Positions 35,499 to 46,279 of a DNA stretch of 64,000 nt are shown piece by piece. The notes under the pieces are model-generated. The model made no database searches. It was not told where the DNA came from and was given only the letters and a program-made list of their open reading frames with translations. The DNA is taken from positions 20,028,991-20,092,990 of the forward strand of contig CP136061.1 in assembly GCA_032622095.1 (NCBI GenBank), in the 5' to 3' direction. The translations under genes and the position numbers were made by a program. Each line of letters starts with the position of its first letter. The stretch's first letter is position 1. This stretch comes from Siphonodentalium dalli. Its lineage: Eukaryota; Mollusca; Scaphopoda; Gadilida; Siphonodentaliidae.

Positions 35499-36004
35499 CA
35501 CATTCATCATCACCATCATCATCACATTCATCATGAAACCACCACTATCATCATCATCACCACCATCATCAGCATCACCATCATCATCATCATCATCACC
35601 ACCATCACCATCATCCTCACCATCATCATCACCACCATCATCAGCATCACCATCATCCTCACCATCACCACCATCATCATCATCACCACCACCACCATCA
35701 TCATCATCATCACCATCACCACCATCACCACCACCATCAGCACCACACCACCATCATCATCACCATCACCACCACCACAACAATCACCATCATGACCACC
35801 ACCGCCACCACTACGACCACCGACACCGCCACCATCATCATCATCATACATGCATGGTATTACTTTTGGTTCCGATATACAGCATCATCATCACCATCAT
35901 CATCACCATCATTACCACCATCATCATCACAATCATCATCATCGTCACCCTCACCATCACCACCACCACCACCACCCTCATCATCATCACCATCATCATC
36001 ACCA
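35130..36004. repeat. CAT/CAC microsatellite block, unit 1
   Basis: About 200 bases of unique sequence (aaagcgttcttcgtcctgca onward to ggcggtttaaccctttcatg) lead into about 670 bases of CAT, CAC and CCA triplets. Long Ser/Pro/His frames on + and Asp/Gly/Met/Val frames on - are artefacts of the triplet composition. Confidence 0.92.
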
Positions 36005-36751
36005 CCAAAGCGTTCTTCGTCCTGCAGATCCATGATAATCAGGTTATGAAAGGCCCCTTGATCTTTCCGTTGATTGGCAATAGGATGCCCCCACGTGCTG
36101 TTCTTTCTATTGTGAATGTGCCGGTAAACCAAGCGTAGGAAAAAGTCTTGCCCGTGATAGATTGCGCAATTACACCAACCCCAGGCGGTTTAACCCTTTC
36201 ATGAGGTTCATCACCATCATCATCACCATCATCACCACCATCATCATCATCACATTCATCATGAAACCACCACAATCATCATCATCATCACCATCAGCAT
36301 CACCATCATCACCATCACCAACAGCATCATCACCATCATCATCACCATCATCATCAGCACATTCATCATCACCACCATCATCATCATCACATTCATCATG
36401 AAACCACCACTATCATCATCATCATCATCACCACCATCATCACCGTCACCGTCATCATCACCACCCTCACGATCATCACCATCATCATCACCACCATCAT
36501 CAGCATCACCATCATCCTCACCATCACCATCATCACCACCACCATCATCATCATCACCACCACCACCATCATCATCATCATCACCATCACCACCATCATC
36601 ATCACCACCATCAGCACCACACCACCATCATCATCACCATCACCACCACCACAATCACCATCATGACCACCACCACCACTACGACCACCACCATCGCCAC
36701 CATCATCATCATCATACATGCATGGTATTACTTTTGGTTCCGATATACAAA
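36005..36751. repeat. CAT/CAC microsatellite block, unit 2
   Basis: A second copy of the same unit follows in tandem, with the same 200-base leader and the same terminal catgcatggtattacttttg. The leader is nearly identical to unit 1, so the duplication is fairly recent. Confidence 0.92.
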
Positions 36752-37192
36752 AACAAATTGGTTATATACACTTATGTCACAATAACTCAGTCATCATATA
36801 TGTTTATTATATGACCATTACTTTCTACTCCAAATCCCATAGTAAATTGCCATGCCTAATTATGAATAATTCCCAATGTCCACTGCTCCTTTTATACCTT
36901 TTATAGCGCCACAGGTTAATATAACGCTCAGCAGGTTAATATAACATTCCGCTGACTCTTACTATAAATAGATCTGGGTTTTCCCTACGCGCTAAATGTG
37001 ACAGCCAATGACGTTGCGTACATTACGAATGGGGAATCTTGAAACTAGGTAGCCTGGTACGCATACGACTGACTCGCTTCTCGTCAGAAATACACGGGTG
37101 AAGCATTGAAAATGAAAGAGAAGTGTTTATCATTTATCATATCTGAGTAGATTTCCCTTGCATTTGATATAATCGCCCGTCATATAATAAAA
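36752..37192. other. Intronic DNA, nothing recognised
   Basis: No supported feature. Confidence 0.45.
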
Positions 37193-37335
37193 CAGTTATT
37201 GCATTCCTCCTTGGTTAACATAAGGAATTATCAACCCTCGGAAGTTGATATTCACCGCGGCCTTCGGCCTTGGTGAATATCAACTTCCTCGGGTTGATAA
37301 TTCCTTATGTTAACCTCGGAGGAATGCAATAATTG
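37193..37335. repeat. 143-bp hairpin
   Basis: gcattcctccttggttaaca and onward pairs with the arm ending ggaggaatgcaataattg around a loop at cgcggccttcggcc. The arms are close to perfect. Confidence 0.88.
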
Positions 37336-37339
37336 TATA

Positions 37340-37800
37340 ATGTACTTCAGACTGTATAGTTGATAGTCTATCTGGGGTTTGAATTCTGTCAGTGAAGTGG
37401 CATTGACAATGTGTTCGGGAAGTTTGCTCAACTGAACTACAACATTACTTCCCAAAGTTCTTATTCACGGTTTTCATTTGCAGCTTGAGATTATGTCCTC
37501 TCGTATTGGAATATGTTGCTTTCTGGAACAATTAATCTGTGTTGACGTTATACTGATTGTATAAGTACTTGTATATCTCTATTAAATCACCTCGCAGACG
37601 CCTGTACTTTACAGACATTAAGTTCAACTAAACGAGTCGATCTCTGAATCCAAGGTGCTTTAGCTGAGGTACCAGTCTGGTTGCACGACGTTGCACTTTC
37701 TCTAAAGCGGTGCAATTATATTTCAAATGAAAGTCCCACGACGTGTTGCAATATTCAATGATTGGTCTAACCTTACATGTATAAAGACGCCTAAAATTGT
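37340..37800 (-). pseudogene. LINE ORF2 C-terminal relic (CR1-like)
   Basis: The minus strand reads EYCNTSWDFHLKYN, ALEKVQRRATRLVPQLKHLG, YRRLRGDLIEIYKYLYN, then NTRGHNLKLQ. This is the familiar post-RT region of CR1-like LINEs (VQRRATRLVP, YRRLRGDMIE, TRGH). Stops interrupt it. No RT core is found in the adjacent upstream sequence. Confidence 0.85.
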
Positions 37801-37879
37801 TTGGGTGTAACAGTCATGATGCGATCAGCGCTGGTGCAGCATTAACTATCATGTGTCGGTTCATTCTCTTATATAAGCA

Positions 37880-38455
37880 CTGCCCTCAAGTTATTACTGC
37901 TTCTTTACGCGGACGACGCGGTGCTGCTCACAGACTCAGCAGAAGATCTCCAACATGGTCAACATATATAGTATAATTATCTAATCTAATATGACAAAAC
38001 ACACTTTATAACGGCATCAACTGTAACAGTTGGAACTTTTTGACCCAGTTTAGTTAGACCAATTTTGCTCTATGGAGCTGATGTTTTTGGATACGAAAAT
38101 ACATTAACGTTCGAAATGCTGCATATGAATTTTTATTATATTTTCAGTAACTTTTTCTGCCAAAATAATAATCGTATCCCCATTCCCGGAAGCGCCACGA
38201 TGTTATCCTACTCCCAGAGGTTTATCCTACTCCCAGCGATGACGGACTATTTATCCCAACCTCGCGAGTCGCGAGCACGTTCCGAGTTACGTAATCATCA
38301 AGCAGTTCAACTTCAAGTTCCGCGGATATTCTGGTGCATATTCCAAATGGCAGTAAGCAGTGACATCTCATAGAACTCCGAAGGCTTATCAACACAATGA
38401 CATTCTAAACAGTTACTAACTTAATCAATAAAGTTTGTTTGTTTGTTTGAAAAAT
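37880..38455 (+). pseudogene. LINE RT relic with YADD box
   Basis: LLLLYADDAVLLTDSAEDLQ is the catalytic YADD motif of a reverse transcriptase. Further on, VRPILLYGADVFGYENTLTF matches the downstream ILLYGAE.WG region. Most sequence between the two is deleted. The relic ends near aataaagtttgtttgtttg, a simple-repeat tail. It faces the opposite way to the relic just upstream. Confidence 0.82.
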
Positions 38456-38740
38456 CCGTCCGAAACAATCCCCTTTGAAGTTGGTGGCAATAGGAGAAAT
38501 CGGTAAATGAAATGACGTCACTTTCCTGATATGGGGTAAAATACTATTGCGCGCGAGTAAGAAATCATGAATGATTAGAATGAATGACGTTATCTATTTA
38601 CCTTATTTTTTTTGTTATGTTATCATTGCGCGTAATTTTAACGGAAACATTTAGGTCAATGTTCAGAATAGGAAACATCTCATCAATACATTTTATTAGA
38701 GTTGTGTCGTGACAAACTGTTGTGGAAAATATAATAAACA

Positions 38741-38891
38741 CAATAGTTAACTGTCATCAGCGACGAACGAAGTTTCTCCTCTCGTGAGATGCGAGGATTA
38801 TTTATCACTCGGCTAGCGCCTCGTGAAAAATAATCCTCCGCATCTCACTCGAGGAGAAACTTCGTTCGTCGCTGATGACAGTTAACTATTG
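38741..38891. repeat. 151-bp hairpin
   Basis: caatagttaactgtcatcag and onward pairs with the arm ending ctgatgacagttaactattg. Only a short loop near 38,808-38,822 is unpaired. Confidence 0.9.
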
Positions 38892-39228
38892 TCTATTTAT
38901 TAATTCATCATTCATCCACTCCAAACTATATGGTACATGTATATGGGGAAACTGGAGCGTATCCAATATATGTCCAAATTGAATCATAGATATAGCGCGG
39001 TCACTAATTTACCCTCCCACACCCCCAAATGACCTTGCATTTTACCAAATACATTCTTGATTCATTACATTATATTATATTGATGTTTACTATATTATAT
39101 ACTATGCTCTTGAAAACTCTAATTCTAAGATATGGAAGGAGGGAAATAAACATATTTTTTATTAGGATAAAATATGTTCAAATCAAAATAAACATATTGA
39201 TTCGATTTGATTGATTGATTGACTTATA

Positions 39229-39427
39229 TAGGCGATCTCCCATACATGTATATAGGGAGTCTCGCATATAAAAGAGAATGCACTGGCTTACCAGACCAAG
39301 GTTAATATAGACCAATGTATTTTCTTATATATGCGAGGCTCCATATGGCAGACTCGTATATATAAGAGAATGCATCGGCAGAGTATTTTCTCAACATTTG
39401 AGGAAGCTTCTGTCGTGGAAGGGTTAA
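39229..39427. repeat. Decayed palindrome element
   Basis: Two diverged versions of the 69-bp palindrome (around 39,229-39,287 and 39,313-39,379) end in gtggaagggttaa. It lies about 270 bases upstream of the next synaptotagmin exon. Confidence 0.65.
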
Positions 39428-39691
39428 AACCTCTAACATTATGAGTAGAATTAATTTCCATGTTTCGACAGTTTCGATTATCTCAGACAGTCGCTACAAG
39501 CCCCAAGCAGAAGATACATGTGGAAACTGTCAACTGCCGCCTAAAAATGGACGTGAGCCATATCTGTTTAAGTAATGAAACATGCCAAAGGAGGCTATTC
39601 GCTGTTGATATATGCGATACGTGCTAACTATAGAATTTCGGTCACACCAACTTCCTCTTTATCATTTGTAGAAACATGATATTTTTTTCAG

Positions 39692-39863
39692 ACCCATTTG
39701 TTAAGGTTTCTCTGATGTGTCAAGGAAAGAGGATAAAAAAGAAGAAAACGTCAGTGAAGAAAAATACGTTAAACCCTGTGTATAATGAAGCCATGGTGTT
39801 TGATGTTCCGCAGGAAAACGTGGAGGATATCTATCTTATAGTGAAAATGATAGATTACGATCG
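39692..39863 (+). CDS. syt: Synaptotagmin exon: C2B core
   Basis: This 172-base exon completes the Asp of SDPFVKVSL and then encodes CQGKRIKKKKTSVKKNTLNP, VYNEAMVFDVP and MIDYDR. It holds the polybasic strand, important in synaptotagmins for phosphoinositide and SNARE binding, and calcium-ligand aspartates 2, 3 and 4 of C2B (SDP, IDYD). The acceptor is atttttttcag and the donor gtgagt at 39,864; the phase at the end is 2. Confidence 0.96.
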
Positions 39864-39884
39864 GTGAGTTTCCAAAGATCTAAC

Positions 39885-40373
39885 CCTGTGTCCATGCATT
39901 CTCTTATATAGGCGAGTCCACCATAGTTATAATTGATAAAGAATGAAAGAATTAAAAAAAAAACAATGATAAAAAATTGTTAAAGAATGTAAGAAATAAT
40001 GATAACAAATGATAACAAATTTTAAAGAATTTAAGAACAAATTATAAAAATTGAAAAAGAATATTGTAAGAAAAATGATAAAAAATTGTTAACGAATATA
40101 AGAAAAAATGATAAAAATGATCATTTTTTAAAGAATATAAGAAAAGAAATTATAAAAAATGTTATAGAATCTATGAAAAAATTATAAAAAAACAGATAAA
40201 AATTGTTAAAGAATGTAAGAAAAAATTATAACAAATGATAAAAACTGATAAACATTTTTAAAGAATGTTATAAAAATTGATAAAACATTGTTAGGCCAAT
40301 GCATTCTCCTATATATGCGAGGCGACCTGTGGTCGACTCGCATATATGAGAATGCATTGGCACAGGATCTTTA
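39885..40373. mobile_element. Palindrome element with expanded A-rich core
   Basis: It starts 21 bases after the splice donor. The left palindrome is broken (only its first half remains). The middle is about 330 bases of repeated aaagaatgtaagaaaaa and ataaaaattgtta units, and the right palindrome (40,295-40,361) is complete. Its ends, ccctgtg and cacagg, match the inner ends of the 465-bp and piggyBac-like elements. Confidence 0.75.
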
Positions 40374-40374
40374 A

Positions 40375-40460
40375 TATAGAGCGTAACTCAGATTCAAATA
40401 ATGCAAATGTGGGCGGCGTATTTTGGGTTTTCGCATGAGGATTTGTTGAATTGAGATAGT
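40375..40460. repeat. Fragment of the TTCATATAGAGCG element family
   Basis: atatagagcgtaactcagat and tcaaataatgc match the TIR of the elements at 48.5-49.3 and 51.9-52.3 kb. Confidence 0.6.
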
Positions 40461-41201
40461 ATATATGGTATGGCGGTGATTTGGCGAGTAGTAGAGCATC
40501 TTAAATAATGCGAATTATTTTACCCATCAAAGTATATTTCATAGTTTTGTGAATTATTCCACATGGATATATGTTTGTTCTGATTAAAATAAAGCATGTG
40601 CATGTGTTATATAATTATAACACAGTATATTATAATGCTTAGTTAATATAGTATGACATGTACATAGCGTATATATGTTCTGTGTATGTTCCACCACAGA
40701 TGGTGGCTTTAACCATTAAACAAATTAAAACTTCGGTCAAATTTTCAAAAATTGAAACTTTCATGTCTGATGCAACCATAACCATTGTTGGACTTGAACA
40801 TGTGTTGATTTCCAGTTTGTACAGAATAATTCTATAGTTGGGTTCATAATAGACCACGATTTGAAGGAAGGATACTTTCGTGACAAGTGTTTCGTCCATG
40901 GAATTTTGAGTTATGGTCATTGTTTGACTTGGAAAATGATCCATCTGTTTAAGACAGTTACAATTGCAACTCAAGTACCATCAGGTATAAACATACTTCA
41001 TTCCAAAACAAAGCCATTACATACAGATGCATATAAGACATAACATATTGAGATGGAATAAAGTTGGCATAAAATTGTTGCTGGATCTTATCTGAGATCA
41101 GGATACATGTTACATCGGTTCGAAGCGGAGGCGACAGTAAAGCCCCCCCCCCCCACCCGCCATTGCCTGAATTCATCACATCGACATTGTTATTTGTACA
41201 G
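40461..41201. other. End of the last synaptotagmin intron
   Basis: AT-rich; a C run lies at about 41,144-41,155. No other feature is seen. Confidence 0.5.
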
Positions 41202-41430
41202 GATAGGGAGTAACGAGGTGATGGGCTGCTGCGCTCTCGGGTCACAGTTTGGGGGACTTGGCAGGGATCACTGGTTTGAAATGCTTGAAAATCCCAGGAA
41301 ACCAGTCGCGCAGTGGTATTCTTTACTGGAGCATTTCCCACAAATGATCCCGGACGATTCTGCCGTAAAAGCGGGAAGGAGAGTCAGACAATGGACCATT
41401 GAGTCGAGTGACGGCGGCAGTAACTTCTGA
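41202..41430 (+). CDS. syt: Synaptotagmin last coding exon: end of C2B
   Basis: The exon starts after tatttgtacag with the last base of an Arg codon. It encodes IGSNEVMGCCALGSQFGGLG, then RDHWFEMLENPRKPVAQWYS and a tail of about 36 residues (ending SSDGGSNF) before TGA at 41,428. HW..ML..PRKPV..W is the conserved C2B end of synaptotagmins. The fifth C2B ligand position reads Glu (SNE) where Syt1 has Asp; Syt3-type proteins also have Glu there. The four exons total 1361 bases in consistent phase. A possible polyadenylation signal (AATAAA) is at 42,703, about 1.3 kb on. Confidence 0.94.
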
Positions 41431-41573
41431 TGGGGATCTAAAGTACAGACGTGATTGCTGTGTAGTGTTATTGGCAGAGCGATCGACAAATTCAGGACAC
41501 ATAACCGCAAAGCACTCGTTGCTTCCTCGAGGGTAAACACAATTGTATTGTTGGTTCTCACGCACCAGGTATC

Positions 41574-42013
41574 CATGCAGATCAAGTCTGAGTTTAGTGT
41601 GTCTGTCATTTGCAGAATGTGCGGGATAGCGTCAACAAATTCACCCTCTGGGGATCTCATTCTGCATGACGTCATCTGTTATGGGAGACGTAGACTCAGA
41701 TTGAAGTTCCTAAATGGTGAATATTGTGATGTACACCCATTGGGACCCTCGATTATTCAATGTGTCGTCTGCCAATTTGGGGATACAGAGAAACTAAACT
41801 AAAAAAAAGAAATAGAATCTATGTGAAGAAGTTTCTATTGAAATTGGATTATAAAGAAACTTCAACAGAAGATGAGGCCTAAGCAGAATGAGGTCCCCCG
41901 ATGGTGAATTTAGTTATGCTATCCCGCTATGCGTGATAGCGTCACTAAATTCACCCTCTGGGGACCTCATTCTGCAAATGACAGGCACGCTGTAATCAGA
42001 CTTGATGCAGATC
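41574..42013. repeat. Inverted-repeat element containing a 93-bp hairpin
   Basis: 41,574-41,618 is the reverse complement of about 41,968-42,013. The right part includes a hairpin (41,883-41,975), and one arm of it (attcaccctctgggg, ctcattctgca) is present a second time at 41,640-41,668. It lies where the synaptotagmin 3' UTR is expected, so transcripts may fold here. Confidence 0.7.
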
Positions 42014-42780
42014 GGAAGTTGTCAATCTGGAGGATCGAACGCAACGAGATCACGACGAGGGGGCTTCAGCAAACTGAAAGACAGAGGTCAGTCCCTGTAG
42101 CCAGCTACGTTGGTCTGACCACTGCCACAACATACTATGAGTAAATCTCTCATTTGTTGTTTTTTTTAACACTGTGCTCGGTTACAATATTTTTTACATT
42201 GCAGGACGAGAAACGGAACAGTCCATATTAATTTGGAAATTGACTCGATCCATCAGAATGAACTGTAACCGACAAAACTCTTAATTAAAAACCAGTTAGA
42301 TTTATTTTTTACGTATATATACGTCATGGCGGTCAGACCAGCGCAGCGGTGGGACTGAATTCTGCCTTACAGATTGGACTTCAGGGAGTATCCCCGCATC
42401 AGTATTATTAATAGCGACGTGGTGGGTGGGTGGGTGTATGGATAACCCGATTCAACTTGGAAAAAACTAATAACTATGTTCAGTGGCACGTATGTTATAC
42501 GCAGATAATGCAAGCAACATTGTAATTATAATGAAAATTAGTTTATGACTCGAGTCATTATAATTACCATGTTGTTTGCCTCGATCATAAAGCACACGAG
42601 TGTGCATTGCACTAATCCATTCATTTGTTGTATATATTCTGTTGAGTATAAAAGGAGATGGTCCCATAAATGGCCGGGTTTAGTGTACCGTACCCATTCA
42701 ATAATAAAATGTACATACATACGTATATAATGTGCATATTATCAAAACGGATATGGATGTCCCGTTGATAATTACATTGA
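42014..42780. other. Downstream of synaptotagmin
   Basis: A small inverted repeat (about 42,513-42,575, arms near aacattgtaattataatga) and a caccagcgcagcg-like motif near 42,335. No exon. Confidence 0.5.
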
Positions 42781-42907
42781 CCTTGTAAGCCAGTGCATTC
42801 TCATATATATGGGAGGCTCCCTGTGGGAGACTCGCATATACAAGAGAATGCATAGGCACAGGGTATTTAATGCTGCACCAGCGCAGCTCCCGTTTGGGAA
42901 AGGGTTA
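42780..42907. repeat. Decayed palindrome element
   Basis: A diverged palindrome is followed by gcaccagcgcagctccc and gggaaagggttaa. The right end matches 30.6-30.77 kb and the segment before the LINE at 11.84 kb. The left end is missing. Confidence 0.7.
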
Positions 42908-42939
42908 AATAAAAAAATGTTAGATTCAATTACGAAAAT

Positions 42940-43040
42940 ACACGTGGTGGCAGTTGTCAGACCAGCGCAGTGAGGGAACTGAACTCTATCTTATAGACCA
43001 GCGCAGCGAGGGGACTGAACTCTGCCATACATTTGGCCAA
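42940..43040. repeat. Short repeat of agaccagcgcag units
   Basis: cagaccagcgcag(t/c)gagg followed by gaactgaactct occurs twice here and once, with changes, near 42,338. Confidence 0.6.
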
Positions 43041-43783
43041 GGTGTCGAGGGATGAGTGCGTGATAACATAACATTTCCGTGTTTTCAACAGAAGACAGAA
43101 GACGCCTACACACGATCCGGTGATAAATGGAACGGTGGTCGTATATTACTCTCCATTCGATCAATCAGGTTGCGAGGCGCACCAGATAATACAACCAACC
43201 TTAGTTTGTAAAATTCCTGCAAGAAAATCTACATTATCTCATTAGAATTTTAAACAAGAACAATAGTATTTCTTTCCTATCCTGGAATTTAATCTAACTT
43301 CGCAGAGAACATGACGTCATCGCGTTGCAGGTAATCGTATTATTTGTCCCCAAAGATAAATTTGCGGCTTGAATAATTCAAACCATAGCGAGCAAACTAA
43401 AGGATTCTCGCGCCGATAAAGTCTCCTGGGACAAATAGTCACTCGCGCCAATGAAGGTTGACAAAATCGTTTTTGTAATTTATTTAATAAGAATGCTAAC
43501 GAGAGACCAGTGCGCTCAGATCGGTTGATTTCAATTAGGTTTGGATGGCGCCATTCAATGTTTGGTATCACGGCATGCTATCCCTAGAATCACGCATGGT
43601 TTATACGGCGACGTCCAATGTTTGGCATTTTATCTCTAGAATCACTCTGGTTCCTATGCCGACAGTAACTGTTATAGAGTAGGAAACTAAAAATAAAACT
43701 GTTATCTAAACAAGTTTATCTAAGATAGCTTACTCTTTTTTTTTCACTTCAAGTGTATAATCTAGCTACAGTTCAACGTCATA
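43041..43783. other. Non-coding stretch
   Basis: Nothing recognised beyond a weak inverted pair (ttatttgtcccc near 43,341; gggacaaatag near 43,428). Confidence 0.45.
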
Positions 43784-44248
43784 TGTGACCCGCCATATCA
43801 AATCCAGTAGGAAGTCGGGATTTTTTTACCCTGTGCCAATGCATTCTCTTATATATGCGAGTCGACCATAGGTCGCCTCGCATATATAAGAGAATGCATT
43901 GGCCTAACAATTTTTTACAATTTTAATAATTTGTTCTTGTATTCTTTAACAATTTTATAATTTCACCCATACAGAGCCCCATGCAGACAAACATGAGCAG
44001 ACGACACTCTTCTATGTGCTTCTATATATGTGTGGGGCTCCCTGCAGGATAATGGATGTTTTTTTTTATTTTATGTCCTAAAAATTGTAAGAAACATTTA
44101 TTTAAAAAACATGATAAAAAATTGTTAAGCCAATGCATTCTCTTATATATGCGAGGCGACCTATGGTCGACTCGCATATATAAGAGAATGCATTGGTACA
44201 GGGTAAAAAAATCCCGACTTCCGACTGGATTTGATATGGTGGGTCACA
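43784..44248 (-). mobile_element. 465-bp TA-flanked MITE, copy 2
   Basis: This is the same element as 9886-10350 in reverse orientation, at the same length and with TA at 43,782-43,783 and 44,249-44,250. Palindromes lie at 43,835-43,903 and 44,129-44,197. Differences from copy 1 are few, so amplification was relatively recent. Confidence 0.88.
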
Positions 44249-44250
44249 TA

Positions 44251-45535
44251 TACAAAACATTAGTTGTCGCAAGTCTAATCTTATAGTTCTGTGGCGCTTT
44301 AAATTGTTTTCGCGAAGTTCTGGCTATTGTAGCTGAAGATATGGAAATCTGAATAGATCTTTATTAACATAAAAACCCCACATTCTAATTTGCGTTGATA
44401 ACTTGTCATAGCTTTATTGAGCGGAAGATTAAACTTATCGCCTTATTCATGTGACCAATCTCAAGCAGTGTGCTATTTGAAAATATAATCATGGATTTAT
44501 TGCAGCCATCGAATTATTGACCACCAGAAGAAAAATGCAGCAAACTGCATCAATCCCGAATGGGGTTGTTAATTTGTTTCTTGGCCAAAAACACACGCCC
44601 AGATTGAATCCGTCGTTTATTACGTTTATCCGTCGTATATGTTACATATGTATAATTTCACGAAATTCGCCAATTGTCCAATTTTCAACATAGCCACACG
44701 TAATGCAAATTAGCTGGATGCCAAATTCCATGCGGCACTCTTGATTGATTACTAATCAAAGCATCATTAATGGTTGGCAATCTCTGGGACCTTACATAAT
44801 TATTGTGCGTTGTATTATGGCAGTCATTTTTTCCGCACCCGTACTATTTAAGAGGAAGCAATGTTACATGTTTATGTAAATATAGGAGCGTCATATGCAC
44901 CACAACGCAACCTTCACACTGGCTATATATAGATCACAAGCGGAAGTAATACTTTCTACTTGTTATAAAATAGTCTAACGTGGGCTTTGATTATGTCAGT
45001 ATATTGTATATAAACACGATGTATTGTAAATAAGTACATGACGAATATTTTCATATGCCGTCTAGATCACCAGGCCTATCACGCTGCTATCGGATATACA
45101 TATATACAATTGTACATCATATACGTACTTGAAGTATTTCATGCCATTTCCCATGGTGTGACAACATACCTACTAACCACGAGTGGGTGATATGCATGCA
45201 CATCTCAACATCATTTTGTTTTTCAATTATTATTAATGTATCCCAATGATAAAAAGATAGACTACACCAAACTCCGCGTCGAAATTGAAGTTTTCAGTTA
45301 ACGAAAGGGAAATCATCTGCCCTCGTCGCCTGGACAGCGTCACAAAAAAACAAGTTTTATCAAAAGGTCACGAATCAGACGACGAAGGCGCAGGTTTAAT
45401 TCTCGAGACACGCAACATCAACCGACGATTCGATCTGACCAAGGGCACCGTGACGTCATTTACGTTTCTCGGTTATTTATCCTCTTTTTGCTCCGTGGGG
45501 AGTGATAATGTCAACCGGTTTGGGAAGATAAAAAA
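44251..45535. other. Non-coding stretch, nothing recognised
   Basis: AT-rich. The frame at 45,285-45,644 matches no family I know and runs into the minisatellite. Confidence 0.5.
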
Positions 45536-45540
45536 AAGTC

Positions 45541-45830
45541 GCGTCACGGGGACATGTCACGTGTTTTCGGTCCGTTCTCGTTGCGTTACGGGGACATGTC
45601 ACATGTTCTTGGTCCATTCTCGTCGCATCACTGGAACATGGTAGTTCGTGTGTTCTTGGTCCATTCTCATCGCATCACGGGAACATATCACGGTGTTCTT
45701 GGTCCATTCTCGTCGCGTCACTGGAGCATCTCGTGATGTTCTTCGCGTCACGGGGACATGTCACGTGTTCTCGGTCCGTTCTCATCGCGTCACGGTAATA
45801 TGTCACGTGTTCTCGGACAATCATCGACGC
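45541..45830. repeat. 42-bp minisatellite, about seven units
   Basis: gcgtcacggggacatgtcac and gtgttctcggtccgttctc recur with starts near 45,541, 45,583, 45,625, 45,672, 45,715, 45,745 and 45,787. Confidence 0.88.
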
Positions 45831-46275
45831 AAGAAACGTCGGGGCAGATATTGGTGACCGCCGTAGTAACCCAGGTTCGATAACTCTATTAGAACTAGAA
45901 CACAATTTCCTGGTACGTTTGTTGTGATATCATGGCCGTGACCGATGGCCACAGTTCCTCGATAATAAGTGATTGACCTACATTTCTCCGCAATTAATGC
46001 GTATACAATAAAAAGAGAAATGATTTGATTTATCGCTGGGAATAGTAAAAGTGATCGAGCATTAACTGGACGGAAACTGTACAGGGATATCTACTTCCGG
46101 TGGGGAATTCAGAGCGAATAATATTAATTAACGGACATTATACAGGCTATTAACTCGCTGTGGTATTTACGAATACCACCAGTGAATTCGAGATTATACT
46201 GAATCGTAAATCTATATACCAGTGGTCAGTATTATAAAACTTCTATACTTTCGCAAGTTACAAAATTGGTAAATT
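45831..46275. other. Non-coding stretch, nothing recognised
   Basis: No supported feature. Confidence 0.45.
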
Positions 46276-46279
46276 TCGA

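Larger units (their letters stand above)
22874..39691 (+). other. Synaptotagmin intron, about 16.8 kb
   Basis: The donor is gtaagt at 22874, and the acceptor (atttttttcag) ends at 39691. The intron contains a large inverted repeat with a satellite array, LINE relics, hairpins and the CAT/CAC block, all listed separately. Confidence 0.88.

Noticed and set aside
35285-36814. Long Ser/Pro/His and Asp/Gly/Met frames
   Set aside because: They come from CAT/CAC triplets and exist on both strands.
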